Shown: positions 15,361-24,208 of the stretch, in pieces
Layout: the number at the start of each line of letters is the position of its first letter
How positions within the stretch are numbered: position 1 is the first letter of the stretch
NCBI GenBank assembly: GCA_028277745.1
Contig: JANQFR010000014.1
Coordinates: 1 to 64,000 of the forward strand
Source of the DNA: Phycisphaeraceae bacterium
GTDB lineage: Bacteria; Planctomycetota; Phycisphaerae; Phycisphaerales; Phycisphaeraceae
Reading direction: 5' to 3'
Length of the DNA stretch: 64,000 nt
Translations under genes and position numbers: made by a program
The notes under the pieces: model-generated
What the model was told of the DNA's origin: nothing
Seen by the model: only the letters and a program-made list of their open reading frames with translations
Database searches by the model: none

Positions 15361-16386
15361 TTAACGGTTAACGTACTGTTGCTCGTAATAACCCCGGTAC
15401 GCCCCGCTCTTGACCCGCTTCCACCACTCGGCGTGGTCCACGTACCACTTCACGGTCGACTCCAGCGCCGCGGGCCACGCCGACCGCGTCGGCTCCCAAC
15501 CCAGTTGCGTCTTGAGCTTCGTAGCATCGATCGCGTACCGCCGGTCGTGCCCCAGACGGTCCTTCACCGGCTCGATCCAGCTCTCGTCCTTGCCCATCGC
15601 CCCCAGGATCGCGTGGGTCAGCTCCAGGTTCGATCGCTCGTTGTTGCCGCCGATGCAATACGACTCGCCGGGCTCGCCTTTCTCAAGGACGGCCAGCACC
15701 GCTTCGTTGTGGTCCTCCACGTGCAGCCAGTCACGGACGTTGCGTCCGTCGCCATACAGCGGGACCTTCTTGCCTTCGATCAGGTTCGTGACAAACAGCG
15801 GGATGACCTTCTCCGGGAATTGATAAGGCCCAAAATTGTTCGAGCAGTTGGTCACCATCACCTTCATCCCGAAAGTATGGTGGTACGCCCGGGCGATCAT
15901 GTCCGAGCCGGCCTTGCTCGCGGAATAAGGAGACGAGGGGGCGTAGGGCGTCGCCTCGCTGAACTTGAGTTCGGGCCGGTCCAGCGGCAGATCGCCGAAC
16001 ACCTCATCGGTACTGACGTGGACAAAGGTCTTGGCGTTGTCGGGGTCGACCTTGCGCATGGCGTCCAGCAGGGTCTGCGTGCCCAGGACATTGGATTCCA
16101 CGAACGGCCTGGCGTCGATGATCGACCGATCCACGTGCGACTCGGCCGCCATGTGGATCACCGCGTCGCACTCGCCAATCAGCTTCCGGCACAACTCGAT
16201 ATCAAGGATGTTGCCGTGGACAAAGGTGTAGCGCGGATCATTCTCCACGTCGGCCAGGTTCTCAGGATTGCCCGAATAGGTCAGGGCGTCGAGGTTGACG
16301 ACCTCAATGTCGTCACGATCGCGAAGGACGTATCGAACGAAGTTCGACCCGATAAACCCGCTGCCGCCGGTGAGGAGAATCTTCAT
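15361..16386 (-). CDS. rfbB: dTDP-glucose 4,6-dehydratase
   Basis: 341 residues. It converts dTDP-glucose to dTDP-4-keto-6-deoxyglucose, the second step of dTDP-L-rhamnose synthesis. Short-chain dehydrogenase fold with N-terminal GGSGFIGSNFVRYVL (NAD binding), HMAAESHVDRS, the family-specific catalytic triad loop STDEVFGDLP and Tyr-x3-Lys in YSASKAGSD. NCSNNFGPYQFPEKVIPLF and DWLHVEDHNEAV are also diagnostic. It starts 21 nt after rfbD, giving the order rfbA-rfbC-rfbD-rfbB on the minus strand. Confidence 0.97.
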   Translation of the reverse strand: MKILLTGGSGFIGSNFVRYVLRDRDDIEVVNLDALTYSGNPENLADVENDPRYTFVHGNILDIELCRKLIGECDAVIHMAAESHVDRSIIDARPFVESNVLGTQTLLDAMRKVDPDNAKTFVHVSTDEVFGDLPLDRPELKFSEATPYAPSSPYSASKAGSDMIARAYHHTFGMKVMVTNCSNNFGPYQFPEKVIPLFVTNLIEGKKVPLYGDGRNVRDWLHVEDHNEAVLAVLEKGEPGESYCIGGNNERSNLELTHAILGAMGKDESWIEPVKDRLGHDRRYAIDATKLKTQLGWEPTRSAWPAALESTVKWYVDHAEWWKRVKSGAYRGYYEQQYVNR

Positions 16387-16407
16387 GTCAGCGTCTCTGA
16401 TGACTCG

Positions 16408-17280
16408 TCAAGAGCCGGTTGACTCGGCCACACCGCTCATCCGGTTTAAGACCGAGTTCAGGTTTGTTTTCCAATCAGGCATCGGCCCGATCAGCTTCTG
16501 AGTTTGGGACAGGTCCAGCACGCTGTAAGCGGGGCGTTTGGCGGCGCGCGGGTGTTCGGCGCTGCTGCAGGGCTCGACGGTGCAGGCGGGATTGACCGTG
16601 GCGACGATGGCCTGCGCGAAACCGCACCAGGTGCACCGGCCGCCGTCGGTGACATGGTGGACGCCCGAGGCGCCGACCTCGTACAGCGCGAGGGAGGCCG
16701 CGGCGAGGTGCTCGGCGCTGGTCGGCCGGCCGTGCTGATCGTCCACCACGCGGAGGACGTCGCGCTGGCGGGCGGCGTGGGCGATGGTGCGGACGAAGTT
16801 CCGGCCCCACGGGGCGTAGACCCAGCTGGCCCGGACGATCAAGTGCCGGCCGCCTGCGGCGCGGACGCGGGTCTCGCCCTGCGCTTTGCTGCGGCCGTAC
16901 GCGTTGATCGGGTCGTGGGGTTGATCCGTTTGATAAGGCCAGCTCTGTTGGCCGTTGAATACGTAATCGGTTGAGTAATGCAGCAACGCCGCATCGACCG
17001 CCTTGCAGCGGTCCGCCAGCACGCCGACGTTTTGGCCGTTGATGAGCATCGCGGTCGGCTCATCGGCCTCGGCCCCGTCCACGTCGGTGTAGGCGACGCA
17101 ATTGATCACCAGGTCCACCCCATCCGTCACGGCGCTGACAATGGCGTCGGGATCGGCGAAGTCCAGTTCCGGACGCCCGACCGCGCGATAGCTCATCCCG
17201 CGGGCGTCGAGCAACGCCCGCCACGCCCGGCCGAGCATACCGTTGGGGCCGATCAGGAGGATGTTGGCGTCGGGTTCCAT
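16408..17280 (-). CDS. rfbD: dTDP-4-dehydrorhamnose reductase
   Basis: 290 residues from ATG 17280 (MEPDANILLIGPNGMLGRAW); the frame is open upstream but that part overlaps rfbC in reverse context and lacks coding character. It reduces dTDP-4-keto-L-rhamnose to dTDP-L-rhamnose with NAD(P)H. Features: nucleotide-binding GPNGMLG, NCVAYTDVDGAE, STDYVFNG and catalytic YGRSKAQGE. The start lies 7 nt after the rfbC stop, in keeping with an operon. The end of the protein (about 20 residues, SVLNRMSGVAESTGS) is slightly longer than usual. Confidence 0.95.
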   Translation of the reverse strand: MEPDANILLIGPNGMLGRAWRALLDARGMSYRAVGRPELDFADPDAIVSAVTDGVDLVINCVAYTDVDGAEADEPTAMLINGQNVGVLADRCKAVDAALLHYSTDYVFNGQQSWPYQTDQPHDPINAYGRSKAQGETRVRAAGGRHLIVRASWVYAPWGRNFVRTIAHAARQRDVLRVVDDQHGRPTSAEHLAAASLALYEVGASGVHHVTDGGRCTWCGFAQAIVATVNPACTVEPCSSAEHPRAAKRPAYSVLDLSQTQKLIGPMPDWKTNLNSVLNRMSGVAESTGS

Positions 17281-17287
17281 AGAGGGC

Positions 17288-17839
17288 TCAAAACGGATTA
17301 TCGCATGCCGCAAGGGATGGATGATTGCGGTCCTTGTCCGACAGGATCGGCTCTCGCCCGCCAAGGCGCCAGTCCAGATGGAGGTCGGGGTCGTTCCAGA
17401 TCACGCCGCGGTCGTGGTCCGGCGCGTAAACGTTCGTGACCTTGTACAGCACCTCGGTGTCCGGTTCGAGCGTCACGAAACCATGCGCGAATCCGATCGG
17501 GACCAGCATCTGCCGCCAGTTGTCGGCGGACAACTCGGCCGCGACGTGTTGGCCGTAAGTCGGCGAGCTCTTCCGCAGGTCCACCGCGATGTCGAGAACG
17601 ACGCCGCGAACCACGCGGACCAGCTTGTCCTGACTGAACGGCGGGGCTTGGAAATGCAGCCCCCGCAACGTGCCGACCTCCGCGGAGAGCGAGTGATTGT
17701 CCTGTACGAAATTAAGATCCAGGCCGGCATCCTGAAACGCCTGTCGGCTGTAAGTTTCCGAGAAGAAGCCGCGGTGGTCGCCGAACTTCTTCGGCGTGAT
17801 GAGCTTGACGTCGGGGATGGCGGTGGGCGTCACCTGCAT
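17288..17839 (-). CDS. rfbC: dTDP-4-dehydrorhamnose 3,5-epimerase
   Basis: 183 residues, the normal length. A cupin-fold epimerase acting between RfbB and RfbD. Diagnostic segments are HRGFFSETYSRQAFQDAGL, FVQDNHSLSAEVGTLRGLHF (with the catalytic His), VRVVRGVVLDIAVDLRKSS and PIGFAHGFVTLEPDTEVLYK. Its ATG overlaps the rfbA stop in TGATG, so the two genes are translationally coupled. Confidence 0.96.
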   Translation of the reverse strand: MQVTPTAIPDVKLITPKKFGDHRGFFSETYSRQAFQDAGLDLNFVQDNHSLSAEVGTLRGLHFQAPPFSQDKLVRVVRGVVLDIAVDLRKSSPTYGQHVAAELSADNWRQMLVPIGFAHGFVTLEPDTEVLYKVTNVYAPDHDRGVIWNDPDLHLDWRLGGREPILSDKDRNHPSLAACDNPF

Positions 17840-18759
17840 CAGGCGTCTCCTTGCAGGCGCGTCGGGTCAGCCATCGCGTCGTCGCGGAGCAGTTCGAGCA
17901 GGTACTGGCCGTAGCCGTTGTTCTTCATTTCCTGGCCGAGTTTTTCAAGTTGGCCGGCGTCGATGTAACCCATTCGGTAAGCGATCTCTTCGGGGCAGGC
18001 GATCATCGTGCCCTGACGTTCTTCGATCGCCTCCACGAACGTGCCGGCCTGAAGCAGCGACTCGTGCGTGCCGGCGTCGAGCCATGCCGTGCCGCGGGAC
18101 CAGACCTGCACCTGCAGCTTGCCGCGGTCGAGGTAGACGCGGTTGAGGTCGGTGATCTCCAACTCGCCGCGGGCCGAGGGCTTGAGGTCCTCGGCGATCG
18201 ACATCACCTCCTGGTCATAGAAGTAAAGCCCGGGCACGGCGAAATGGCTCTTGGGCCGCTCCGGCTTCTCTTCGAGTGAGACGGCTTTGCCCTGCTCGTC
18301 GAACTCGACCACGCCGTATCGATGCGGGTCTTTCACCGCATACCCGAAGATCATCGCTCCGTCCGTCAGCTTGGCGGCCTCCTGCACCTGCTTCGACAGG
18401 CCGCTGCCGTGGAAGATGTTATCACCAAGGATCAGGCAGGTCGGTTGGCGGTTGATGAACGCACGGTCGAGCAGGAACGCCTGGGCGAGCCCCTTGGGCT
18501 CGGGCTGCTCGACATAGCTGAAGCTCATCCCCCACCGCGAGCCGTCGCCGAGGAAGCGGCGGAACAGCGGCAGGTCGTGCGGCGTGCTGATGATCAACAC
18601 CTCACGGATGCCGGCCATCATGAGGACCGACAGCGGGTACAGGATCATCGGCTTGTTGTAGACAGGCAAAAGCTGCTTGCTGACCGCGCGGGTCAGGGGA
18701 TACAGCCGGGTGCCGCTGCCGCCCGCGAGGATAATGCCTTTCAATGGATCGACCTCCAT
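17839..18759 (-). CDS. rfbA: glucose-1-phosphate thymidylyltransferase
   Basis: 306 residues with the start chosen at 18759 ([20 protein letters not shown]); 22 further upstream codons are open but not family-like. It makes dTDP-glucose from dTTP and glucose-1-phosphate. Features: [11 protein letters not shown] nucleotide-binding loop, [40 protein letters not shown] and [12 protein letters not shown]. It is the first gene of the dTDP-rhamnose operon. The strong hairpin at 18801-18832 upstream isolates it from the next gene. Confidence 0.96.
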   Translation of the reverse strand: MEVDPLKGIILAGGSGTRLYPLTRAVSKQLLPVYNKPMILYPLSVLMMAGIREVLIISTPHDLPLFRRFLGDGSRWGMSFSYVEQPEPKGLAQAFLLDRAFINRQPTCLILGDNIFHGSGLSKQVQEAAKLTDGAMIFGYAVKDPHRYGVVEFDEQGKAVSLEEKPERPKSHFAVPGLYFYDQEVMSIAEDLKPSARGELEITDLNRVYLDRGKLQVQVWSRGTAWLDAGTHESLLQAGTFVEAIEERQGTMIACPEEIAYRMGYIDAGQLEKLGQEMKNNGYGQYLLELLRDDAMADPTRLQGDA

Positions 18760-18798
18760 TACCTGGATCGACAAGCCCCGGCCCTGCCGAGTGTAAAC

Positions 18799-18832
18799 CA
18801 AAAACGGCGCGCCCACGAGGGGCACGCCGTTT
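18799..18832 (-). terminator. intrinsic terminator of the quinone-oxidoreductase-like gene
   Basis: On the minus strand, ACGGCG-GCCC-type arms (18821-18831 with 18804-18814, one mismatch) around a 5-nt loop are followed by a TTTTTGG run at 18804-18799. It lies about 55 nt beyond the stop at 18887 and ahead of rfbA. Confidence 0.75.
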
Positions 18833-18886
18833 GGATCGGTTAGATCGGGGCCGGGCTTTTCCGATTGATGTCCGATAGCCTCAAAA

Positions 18887-19813
18887 TCAGCCCGGCAGGA
18901 CGATCAGTTTGCCCCGCGTCCGGCCGGACCGGCTCTGTTTCAGCGCGGCGTGCGTCTCGGCGAGCGGGAAGGTCTGGGCGATCGTCGGCTTCACGTGCGG
19001 GGCGATCTCGGCGAGTTGTCGCCCGTTGGGGGCCACCATCAATGTCGCCGCCTTCACGCCGTGACGCTCCGCCAGTTCCGCAGAAGGCGGCGTCAAGATG
19101 CTCACCAGAAAACCGCCGGGTTTGAGCACGCCAAACGAACGGGCCTGGGTGTCGCCGCCGATGGTGTCATAAACCACATCGACGTCTCGAACGGCCTCTT
19201 CAAACGCGGTGGTCCGATAATCGATGAATTCATCGGCGCCCAACGACCGGACGAACGCCTCGTTCGCGCCCGACGCGGTCCCGATGACCGTCGCGCCCCG
19301 GGCCTTGGCCAGTTGAACCGCCGCCGACCCGACCCCGCCCGCCGCGGCGTGGATCAGCACAGTCTGGCCGGCGCCCAGACCGGCCGTGTCAAAGAGGGCC
19401 TGCGCGGAAGTCAGGGCGCCGACCGGGATCGCCGCGGCTTCTTCGTGTGACAAATCGCCCGGCTTGGCCGCGATCTCGTCCGGCAACGCGATCACGTAAT
19501 GCGCATAGGCGCCAAACCGCATCAGGCTGAGGTAACCGAACACAGCATCGCCCGTCGCGAAGCCTTCAACCCCTTCGCCGACCTCGGCGATCACGCCCGA
19601 CACCTCGCAGCCGAGCGCCATGGGCAGCGTGTGGTTAAACGCCTCTTTGCTGAAACCCTCGGCGATCTTCCAGTCGACCGGGTTCACCCCGGCGGCCTTC
19701 ATCTCGATCAACACTTCCCCTACGCCAGGCGCGGGCCGGGCGACCTCCTCCACGCGAAGGCCGTCAATCCCCACGTGTTCGTGCATCCGCACCGCTTGCA
19801 TCGTCTGACTCAT
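18887..19813 (-). CDS. zinc-free medium-chain dehydrogenase (quinone-oxidoreductase type)
   Basis: 308 residues. The GroES-like part (residues 1-125) carries [20 protein letters not shown] and [18 protein letters not shown]; the Rossmann part has [20 protein letters not shown] and [16 protein letters not shown]. No structural or catalytic zinc cysteines are seen, so it belongs to the zeta-crystallin-like NADPH-dependent reductases that act on quinones or alpha,beta-unsaturated carbonyls. It follows the SDR gene but a terminator (19857-19879) separates them. Located in the region controlled by the TetR-type regulator, it may detoxify electrophiles; this is inference. Confidence 0.88.
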   Translation of the reverse strand: MSQTMQAVRMHEHVGIDGLRVEEVARPAPGVGEVLIEMKAAGVNPVDWKIAEGFSKEAFNHTLPMALGCEVSGVIAEVGEGVEGFATGDAVFGYLSLMRFGAYAHYVIALPDEIAAKPGDLSHEEAAAIPVGALTSAQALFDTAGLGAGQTVLIHAAAGGVGSAAVQLAKARGATVIGTASGANEAFVRSLGADEFIDYRTTAFEEAVRDVDVVYDTIGGDTQARSFGVLKPGGFLVSILTPPSAELAERHGVKAATLMVAPNGRQLAEIAPHVKPTIAQTFPLAETHAALKQSRSGRTRGKLIVLPG

Positions 19814-19856
19814 GACCGGGCTCCTTCCTTTCGCGCCGGGATCCTGAATAATCCCG

Positions 19857-19879
19857 AAAACCCCGGGCGGAGCCCGGGG
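19857..19879 (-). terminator. intrinsic terminator after the SDR gene
   Basis: CCCCGGGC (19861-19868), loop GGA and GCCCGGGG (19872-19879) form a perfect 8-bp GC stem; read on the minus strand it is followed by TTTT (19860-19857). It lies about 33 nt beyond the SDR stop. Confidence 0.75.
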
Positions 19880-19911
19880 CTAACGAGACGTCATGGCTGC
19901 ACCGGCATTGA

Positions 19912-20682
19912 TTAGATCGCGGTGAACCCGCCGTCGACGGTGATGCTCTGGCCGGTCACGAACGACGCGTCGTCCGACGCGAGCCACGCGACGGAGTGGG
20001 CGATCTCTTCGGGCTTACCCAGTCGGCCGATCGGGTGCATCGAGATCATCATGTCCAGCATCTCCTTCGCCTGACCCGGGTCCTCGCCGGTGAACCGCTC
20101 GAGCATCTCGGTCTCGATCCCGCCCGGGCTGACGGCGTTGACGCGGACGCCGGCCTTGGCGAACTCGAGGGCCGCGGTCTTGGTCAGGCCCATCACCGCG
20201 TGCTTGGAGGCGACGTACATCCCGTGCTGGGGGAAGCCGATGTGCCCGGCGATGGATGAATTATTGATGATCGACCCGCCCCCCGAATCGAGCATGGCCG
20301 GGATCTGGTGCTTCATCGAGAAGACCACGCCCAGGACGTTGATGTCGAAGATGAAGCGGTAGTTCTCTTCGGTGTCTTGGATCGTCGTGGCGGTCGCGCC
20401 CTCGACGCCGGCGTTGTTGAAGCCGATGTGCAGCCCGCCGTAGGCGTCCACCGCGTGCTTGACCAGGGCCTTGACCTGGTCTTCGTGGGTGACGTCGGTC
20501 TTGAGGAAGGCCGCCTCTCCGCCGGCGTCCTTGATGAGCTGGACCGTCTCCTGGCCGGCGGCCTCGTTGCGGTTGCCGATGACGACCTTGGCGCCGTCGG
20601 CGGCGAGGCGGATCGCGCTGGCCCGGCCGATGCCGGTGCCGCCGCCGGTCACCAGGGCCACTTTGTTGTCAAGTCTTCCCAT
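19912..20682 (-). CDS. short-chain dehydrogenase/reductase
   Basis: 256 residues, classical SDR. The cofactor motif is GGGTGIG (residues 13-19), the structural NNAG is at about 88-91, the catalytic Ser is in IINNSSIAGHIGF and Tyr-x3-Lys is in YVASKHAVMG. The C-terminus SDDASFVTGQSITVDGGFTA is typical of glucose 1-dehydrogenase-like and related NAD(P)-dependent members. It begins 32 nt after the RND pump gene on the same strand and ends at a terminator, so it is likely the last gene of the efflux operon. Substrate unknown. Confidence 0.92.
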   Translation of the reverse strand: MGRLDNKVALVTGGGTGIGRASAIRLAADGAKVVIGNRNEAAGQETVQLIKDAGGEAAFLKTDVTHEDQVKALVKHAVDAYGGLHIGFNNAGVEGATATTIQDTEENYRFIFDINVLGVVFSMKHQIPAMLDSGGGSIINNSSIAGHIGFPQHGMYVASKHAVMGLTKTAALEFAKAGVRVNAVSPGGIETEMLERFTGEDPGQAKEMLDMMISMHPIGRLGKPEEIAHSVAWLASDDASFVTGQSITVDGGFTAI

Positions 20683-20714
20683 GAGTTAGCTCCTTCGGTA
20701 GGGGGTGAAGAACT

Positions 20715-23700
20715 TTAGGCGGTCGTCGCCGCCACGGGGGCGGCCTCGACCTTCGAATCATGTTTTTTCTGTGAACGCGACCGCAGGTCGAACAGCACGC
20801 TCAACACGGTCGGCACAAGCACGAGGGTGAACACCGTCGACACGATCAGCCCGCCGATCACCACCGCGCCCAGGCCGCGGTACAACTCGCTGCCCGAACC
20901 GGGCATCAGCACCAGCGGCATCATCCCGCCCACGCTCGTCATCGTGCTCATCAGGATCGGCCGCACCCGACTGATCACCGACTCGCGGATCGCCTCCCGC
21001 GGCGAGAGCGAGGCGTCCTGCCGCATGAAGTTCAGCGTCTGTTCCACGATCAGGATCGCGTTGTTCACCACCACCCCCGCCAGGATGACAAACCCCAGGA
21101 TCGTCAGGATGTCCAGGTTCTGCACCGGCAGATACCGGTCAGCAACCGACCACTGGTGCACCAGGAAAAGCCCCACGAACCCGCCGAAGGTCGCCAGCGG
21201 CACGCTGACCATGATCACCAGCGGGTACGACCAGCTCTGGAACAGCACAACCATCACCAGGTAAACCACCATCAGGGCCATGAACAGCGAGCTGGTGAAC
21301 GTGCCGAACAGCGAGCCGTCGCCCATCAACGACTGCTGGACCTCCTTGAGCTTGCCCGCCGAGCCGGCGAGCTTGACGTCGACCGTGGGCTGAATGCCGC
21401 CCAGCTCGCGCAGCTCCGCGGTCATGCTGTCCACCTGCTCGATCGCCTCGCCCAGCGGCAGGTCCGCCGGCGGGGTGAACTGCAGGGTCACCGCACGCAG
21501 ACGGTCGACGTGCTTGATCTGGTTGGGCTCGACGATGCGGTGAACCTCGGCGACACTCTGCAGGTCGACGGTCCTCCCATCGGGCGTGGCGATCGGCGCC
21601 TGCATCAGCGCCTCGATCGGCTGGTCGCCCAGCGCCGCGGGCGAGATGATCTTGAGGTCCTTCAACTCGCCGCCGACCTGGAACTGGCGGGGCAGGAAGA
21701 TGCCGTCGCCGTTGGCCTGCACCGCCAGGCCGACGTCGCGCCGCGACATGCCCAGCTCGCGCAGCCGCTCGTCGTTGGGGATGATGCGCAGCTCGGGCGC
21801 GGGCAGCGCGAAGTTGGCCGGCTCGGGCGTCACGCTGTACGGGCCGAACGATTCGATCAGCCGCCCCATCAACGCCGCGGCCGAATCGCTGACCTGACCC
21901 AGGTCGTCGCCGGTCAGGTCGATCTTGATCGCCGAGCCGGTCGTGCCGCCCGTGCGGAAGAGCGGGAACTGAAACGAGAACGCGAACACGTCCGGCGCCG
22001 CGGCGCCGGCGACCGCGTGGTTCATCAGCGGCAACGCATCGACCGTTCGCTTCTTGTCGTCGCTGATCGCCACCTGGAACACCCGCCCGTCCCACGCCAC
22101 GAGGAAGTAGTGATCCAGCTCTGGGGGCAGGACCATGTCCTCGTCGCCGGGGCCGATCGGCAGCGGGACCCGCCGGTCCACGCCGTCGCCCGCGGTTTCC
22201 ACGCCGAACCGCGTGCCCGCGATCTCCCACGACGGCCGGATCCGCTCTTCCATCCGCTCGCCGATCTCCGACAACTGATCGACGTTGTAGTCCGGCGGGG
22301 GGATGAGCACGCTGAAGACGATGTTGCGGTTGCCTCGCGGCAGGTAGTCCATCGGCGGCAGCAGGAGGTAGATGCCCACGAGCGTGACCGCCGCGAACCC
22401 CGCGATGACCGCCAGCCGTCTCGTCCAGCCCCCGGTCAGGCGGTACACCAGGCCGCCGATGAACTGCGGCATGTGCCTGAGGTTGCCCAGCGCCGCGACC
22501 GGCCGGGCCAGCCGGCGCGGCAGCCGCGGGGCGGGCCGCCCGTCCCGGGCCGGCTTCGGCTGAGCCTTGGGGCTGAGGATCAGGCCCGCCGCCGACGGGA
22601 TCACCGTCAGCGACACGATCAGGCTCACCGCCACCGCCGACATGATCGCCAGCGCGATGTCGCGGAACAACTGACCCGCCGACTCCTGGATCAGCAGGAT
22701 CGGGAAGAACACCACCAGTGTTGTCATCGTCGACGCCACCACTGCGCCGCCGACCTCCTTGGTCCCTTCCACCGCCGCCCGCCGCACGGGTTTGCCCATC
22801 TCCAAGTGACGGAAGATGTTCTCGATCACCACGATCGCGTTGTCGACCACCATCCCCGTGGCGAACGCCATCCCCGCGAGCGAGATGATGTTGATCGACC
22901 GGCCCAGCGCCACCAGGATCACCATCGACGCGATCACCGAGATCGGGATCGCCACCGCGATGATGCCGATCGTGCGCAGCGACCGCAGGAACAGCAGCAG
23001 CGTCAGCACCGCCAGCGACCCGCCGACGAGAATATTGCTCTGCACCAGATCGATCGCGTCAATCACGTAGGTCGTCGAGTCGTAGGTCTGCACCAGCTCG
23101 AGCGTGCCGTTGAGGCCCAGCTCCCTGGCGTGCTGGTCGAGCAGCCCGCCCGGCGCGTTGAGGGCGGCGACCTCGGCCTGGATCTCGGCCATGGTCTCGA
23201 GCAGGTTGCCCCCGCTCTCGAGCTGGAAGTTGAAAAACGGCATGCGGTGGCCGCGGGCGCGGACCCACTCGATCATCTCCTTGTGCGTCGGCACGACCTC
23301 TGCCAGGTCGCGCAGGTAAGTCGGCCCGGCCTCGTCACGCCGCACCACCACGTCGCCGACCCGCTCCACGTCGTAAAAACGCCCCACCGCCCGCACGCGG
23401 ATATCGCTCTTACCCTCCGGCAGCCGGCCGGCCGAGTAGTTGTCGTTGCTCAGGTCCAGCGCTTCCACCAGCTCCGCCCAGGTGATCCCCCGCTGGGCCA
23501 ACGCGACCGGGTCCACCCGGATGTGCACCTCGGCCTCACGGGCCCCGCGGATGCCCACCTGCGCCACCCCGGTCGCCCGCTCGAAACGCGGACGCAGCCG
23601 ACGCTCCATGAAGTCGTACAGCACCGACGGGTCGAACTCCGGATCGGTCGACGCCAGCCCGATCCACGCGATGTAGTCCACGCTCTCGGGATCGATGTCC

Positions 23701-24086
23701 TCCACCTGCGGCTCGTCCACGCCCTCGGGGTAGCCCGGCACTTCGCCGAGTTTCTGGTCCACCTCGGCCATCGCCTGCTCGATGTCGGTCCCGGTGCGGA
23801 ACTCCAGCCTCACCTGGCCCTGGCCGGCCTGGCTGATGCTTGTCATCGCCGCCAGGCCGGACAAGTCACCCAGCCGCTTCTCCTGCTCTTCGATCACGTC
23901 GCTCTCGATCTCGGTGGGCGAGGCGTTTTCCCAGGTCGTGGTCACCGAGATGACCACCGAATCGACCTCGGGCGTCATGCGGATCGGCACGGAGGTGATG
24001 GCGATGACGCCGGCGATCAGGGCGAGGATGACGCCGACGGCAACGGTGATGGGTTGCTTCACGGCCAGATCGATCAGGGTGTTCAT
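20715..24086 (-). CDS. RND family multidrug-type efflux transporter (HAE1/AcrB-like)
   Basis: 1123 residues, close to the family length. Starts MNTLIDLAVKQPITVAVGVI, the first of twelve membrane helices. The two periplasmic porter and docking regions lie at about 35-340 and 575-870. The TM4 segment reads GMVVDNAIVVIENIFRHLE with one Asp where AcrB has two adjacent Asp, a variation common in uncharacterised HAE1 members. TM10-12 end with RPILMSTMTSVGGMMPLVLM. It exports small amphipathic compounds using proton entry, together with the adaptor encoded just upstream; no outer-membrane factor gene is present. Expression is probably set by the TetR protein at 25557-26147. Confidence 0.95.
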   Translation of the reverse strand: MNTLIDLAVKQPITVAVGVILALIAGVIAITSVPIRMTPEVDSVVISVTTTWENASPTEIESDVIEEQEKRLGDLSGLAAMTSISQAGQGQVRLEFRTGTDIEQAMAEVDQKLGEVPGYPEGVDEPQVEDIDPESVDYIAWIGLASTDPEFDPSVLYDFMERRLRPRFERATGVAQVGIRGAREAEVHIRVDPVALAQRGITWAELVEALDLSNDNYSAGRLPEGKSDIRVRAVGRFYDVERVGDVVVRRDEAGPTYLRDLAEVVPTHKEMIEWVRARGHRMPFFNFQLESGGNLLETMAEIQAEVAALNAPGGLLDQHARELGLNGTLELVQTYDSTTYVIDAIDLVQSNILVGGSLAVLTLLLFLRSLRTIGIIAVAIPISVIASMVILVALGRSINIISLAGMAFATGMVVDNAIVVIENIFRHLEMGKPVRRAAVEGTKEVGGAVVASTMTTLVVFFPILLIQESAGQLFRDIALAIMSAVAVSLIVSLTVIPSAAGLILSPKAQPKPARDGRPAPRLPRRLARPVAALGNLRHMPQFIGGLVYRLTGGWTRRLAVIAGFAAVTLVGIYLLLPPMDYLPRGNRNIVFSVLIPPPDYNVDQLSEIGERMEERIRPSWEIAGTRFGVETAGDGVDRRVPLPIGPGDEDMVLPPELDHYFLVAWDGRVFQVAISDDKKRTVDALPLMNHAVAGAAAPDVFAFSFQFPLFRTGGTTGSAIKIDLTGDDLGQVSDSAAALMGRLIESFGPYSVTPEPANFALPAPELRIIPNDERLRELGMSRRDVGLAVQANGDGIFLPRQFQVGGELKDLKIISPAALGDQPIEALMQAPIATPDGRTVDLQSVAEVHRIVEPNQIKHVDRLRAVTLQFTPPADLPLGEAIEQVDSMTAELRELGGIQPTVDVKLAGSAGKLKEVQQSLMGDGSLFGTFTSSLFMALMVVYLVMVVLFQSWSYPLVIMVSVPLATFGGFVGLFLVHQWSVADRYLPVQNLDILTILGFVILAGVVVNNAILIVEQTLNFMRQDASLSPREAIRESVISRVRPILMSTMTSVGGMMPLVLMPGSGSELYRGLGAVVIGGLIVSTVFTLVLVPTVLSVLFDLRSRSQKKHDSKVEAAPVAATTA

Positions 24087-24152
24087 CGCGGGTCCCTCTT
24101 TCGCTGGAAGACGCGTGGTTTATGCTTCAACGCAGGCGCAAGGCGGGTAAGG

Positions 24153-24181
24153 CCGCGGGTCGCCGGGCAAGCGACCCGCGG
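24153..24181. repeat. 11-bp GC hairpin between adaptor and pump genes
   Basis: CCGCGGGTCGC (24153-24163), loop of 7 nt and GCGACCCGCGG (24171-24181) are a perfect stem in the 122-nt gap between the adaptor stop and the pump start. No U tract. It could protect an mRNA end or set the ratio of adaptor to pump. Confidence 0.6.
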
Positions 24182-24208
24182 ACAGGAGGAGGAAGGATCG
24201 GAGGAGTT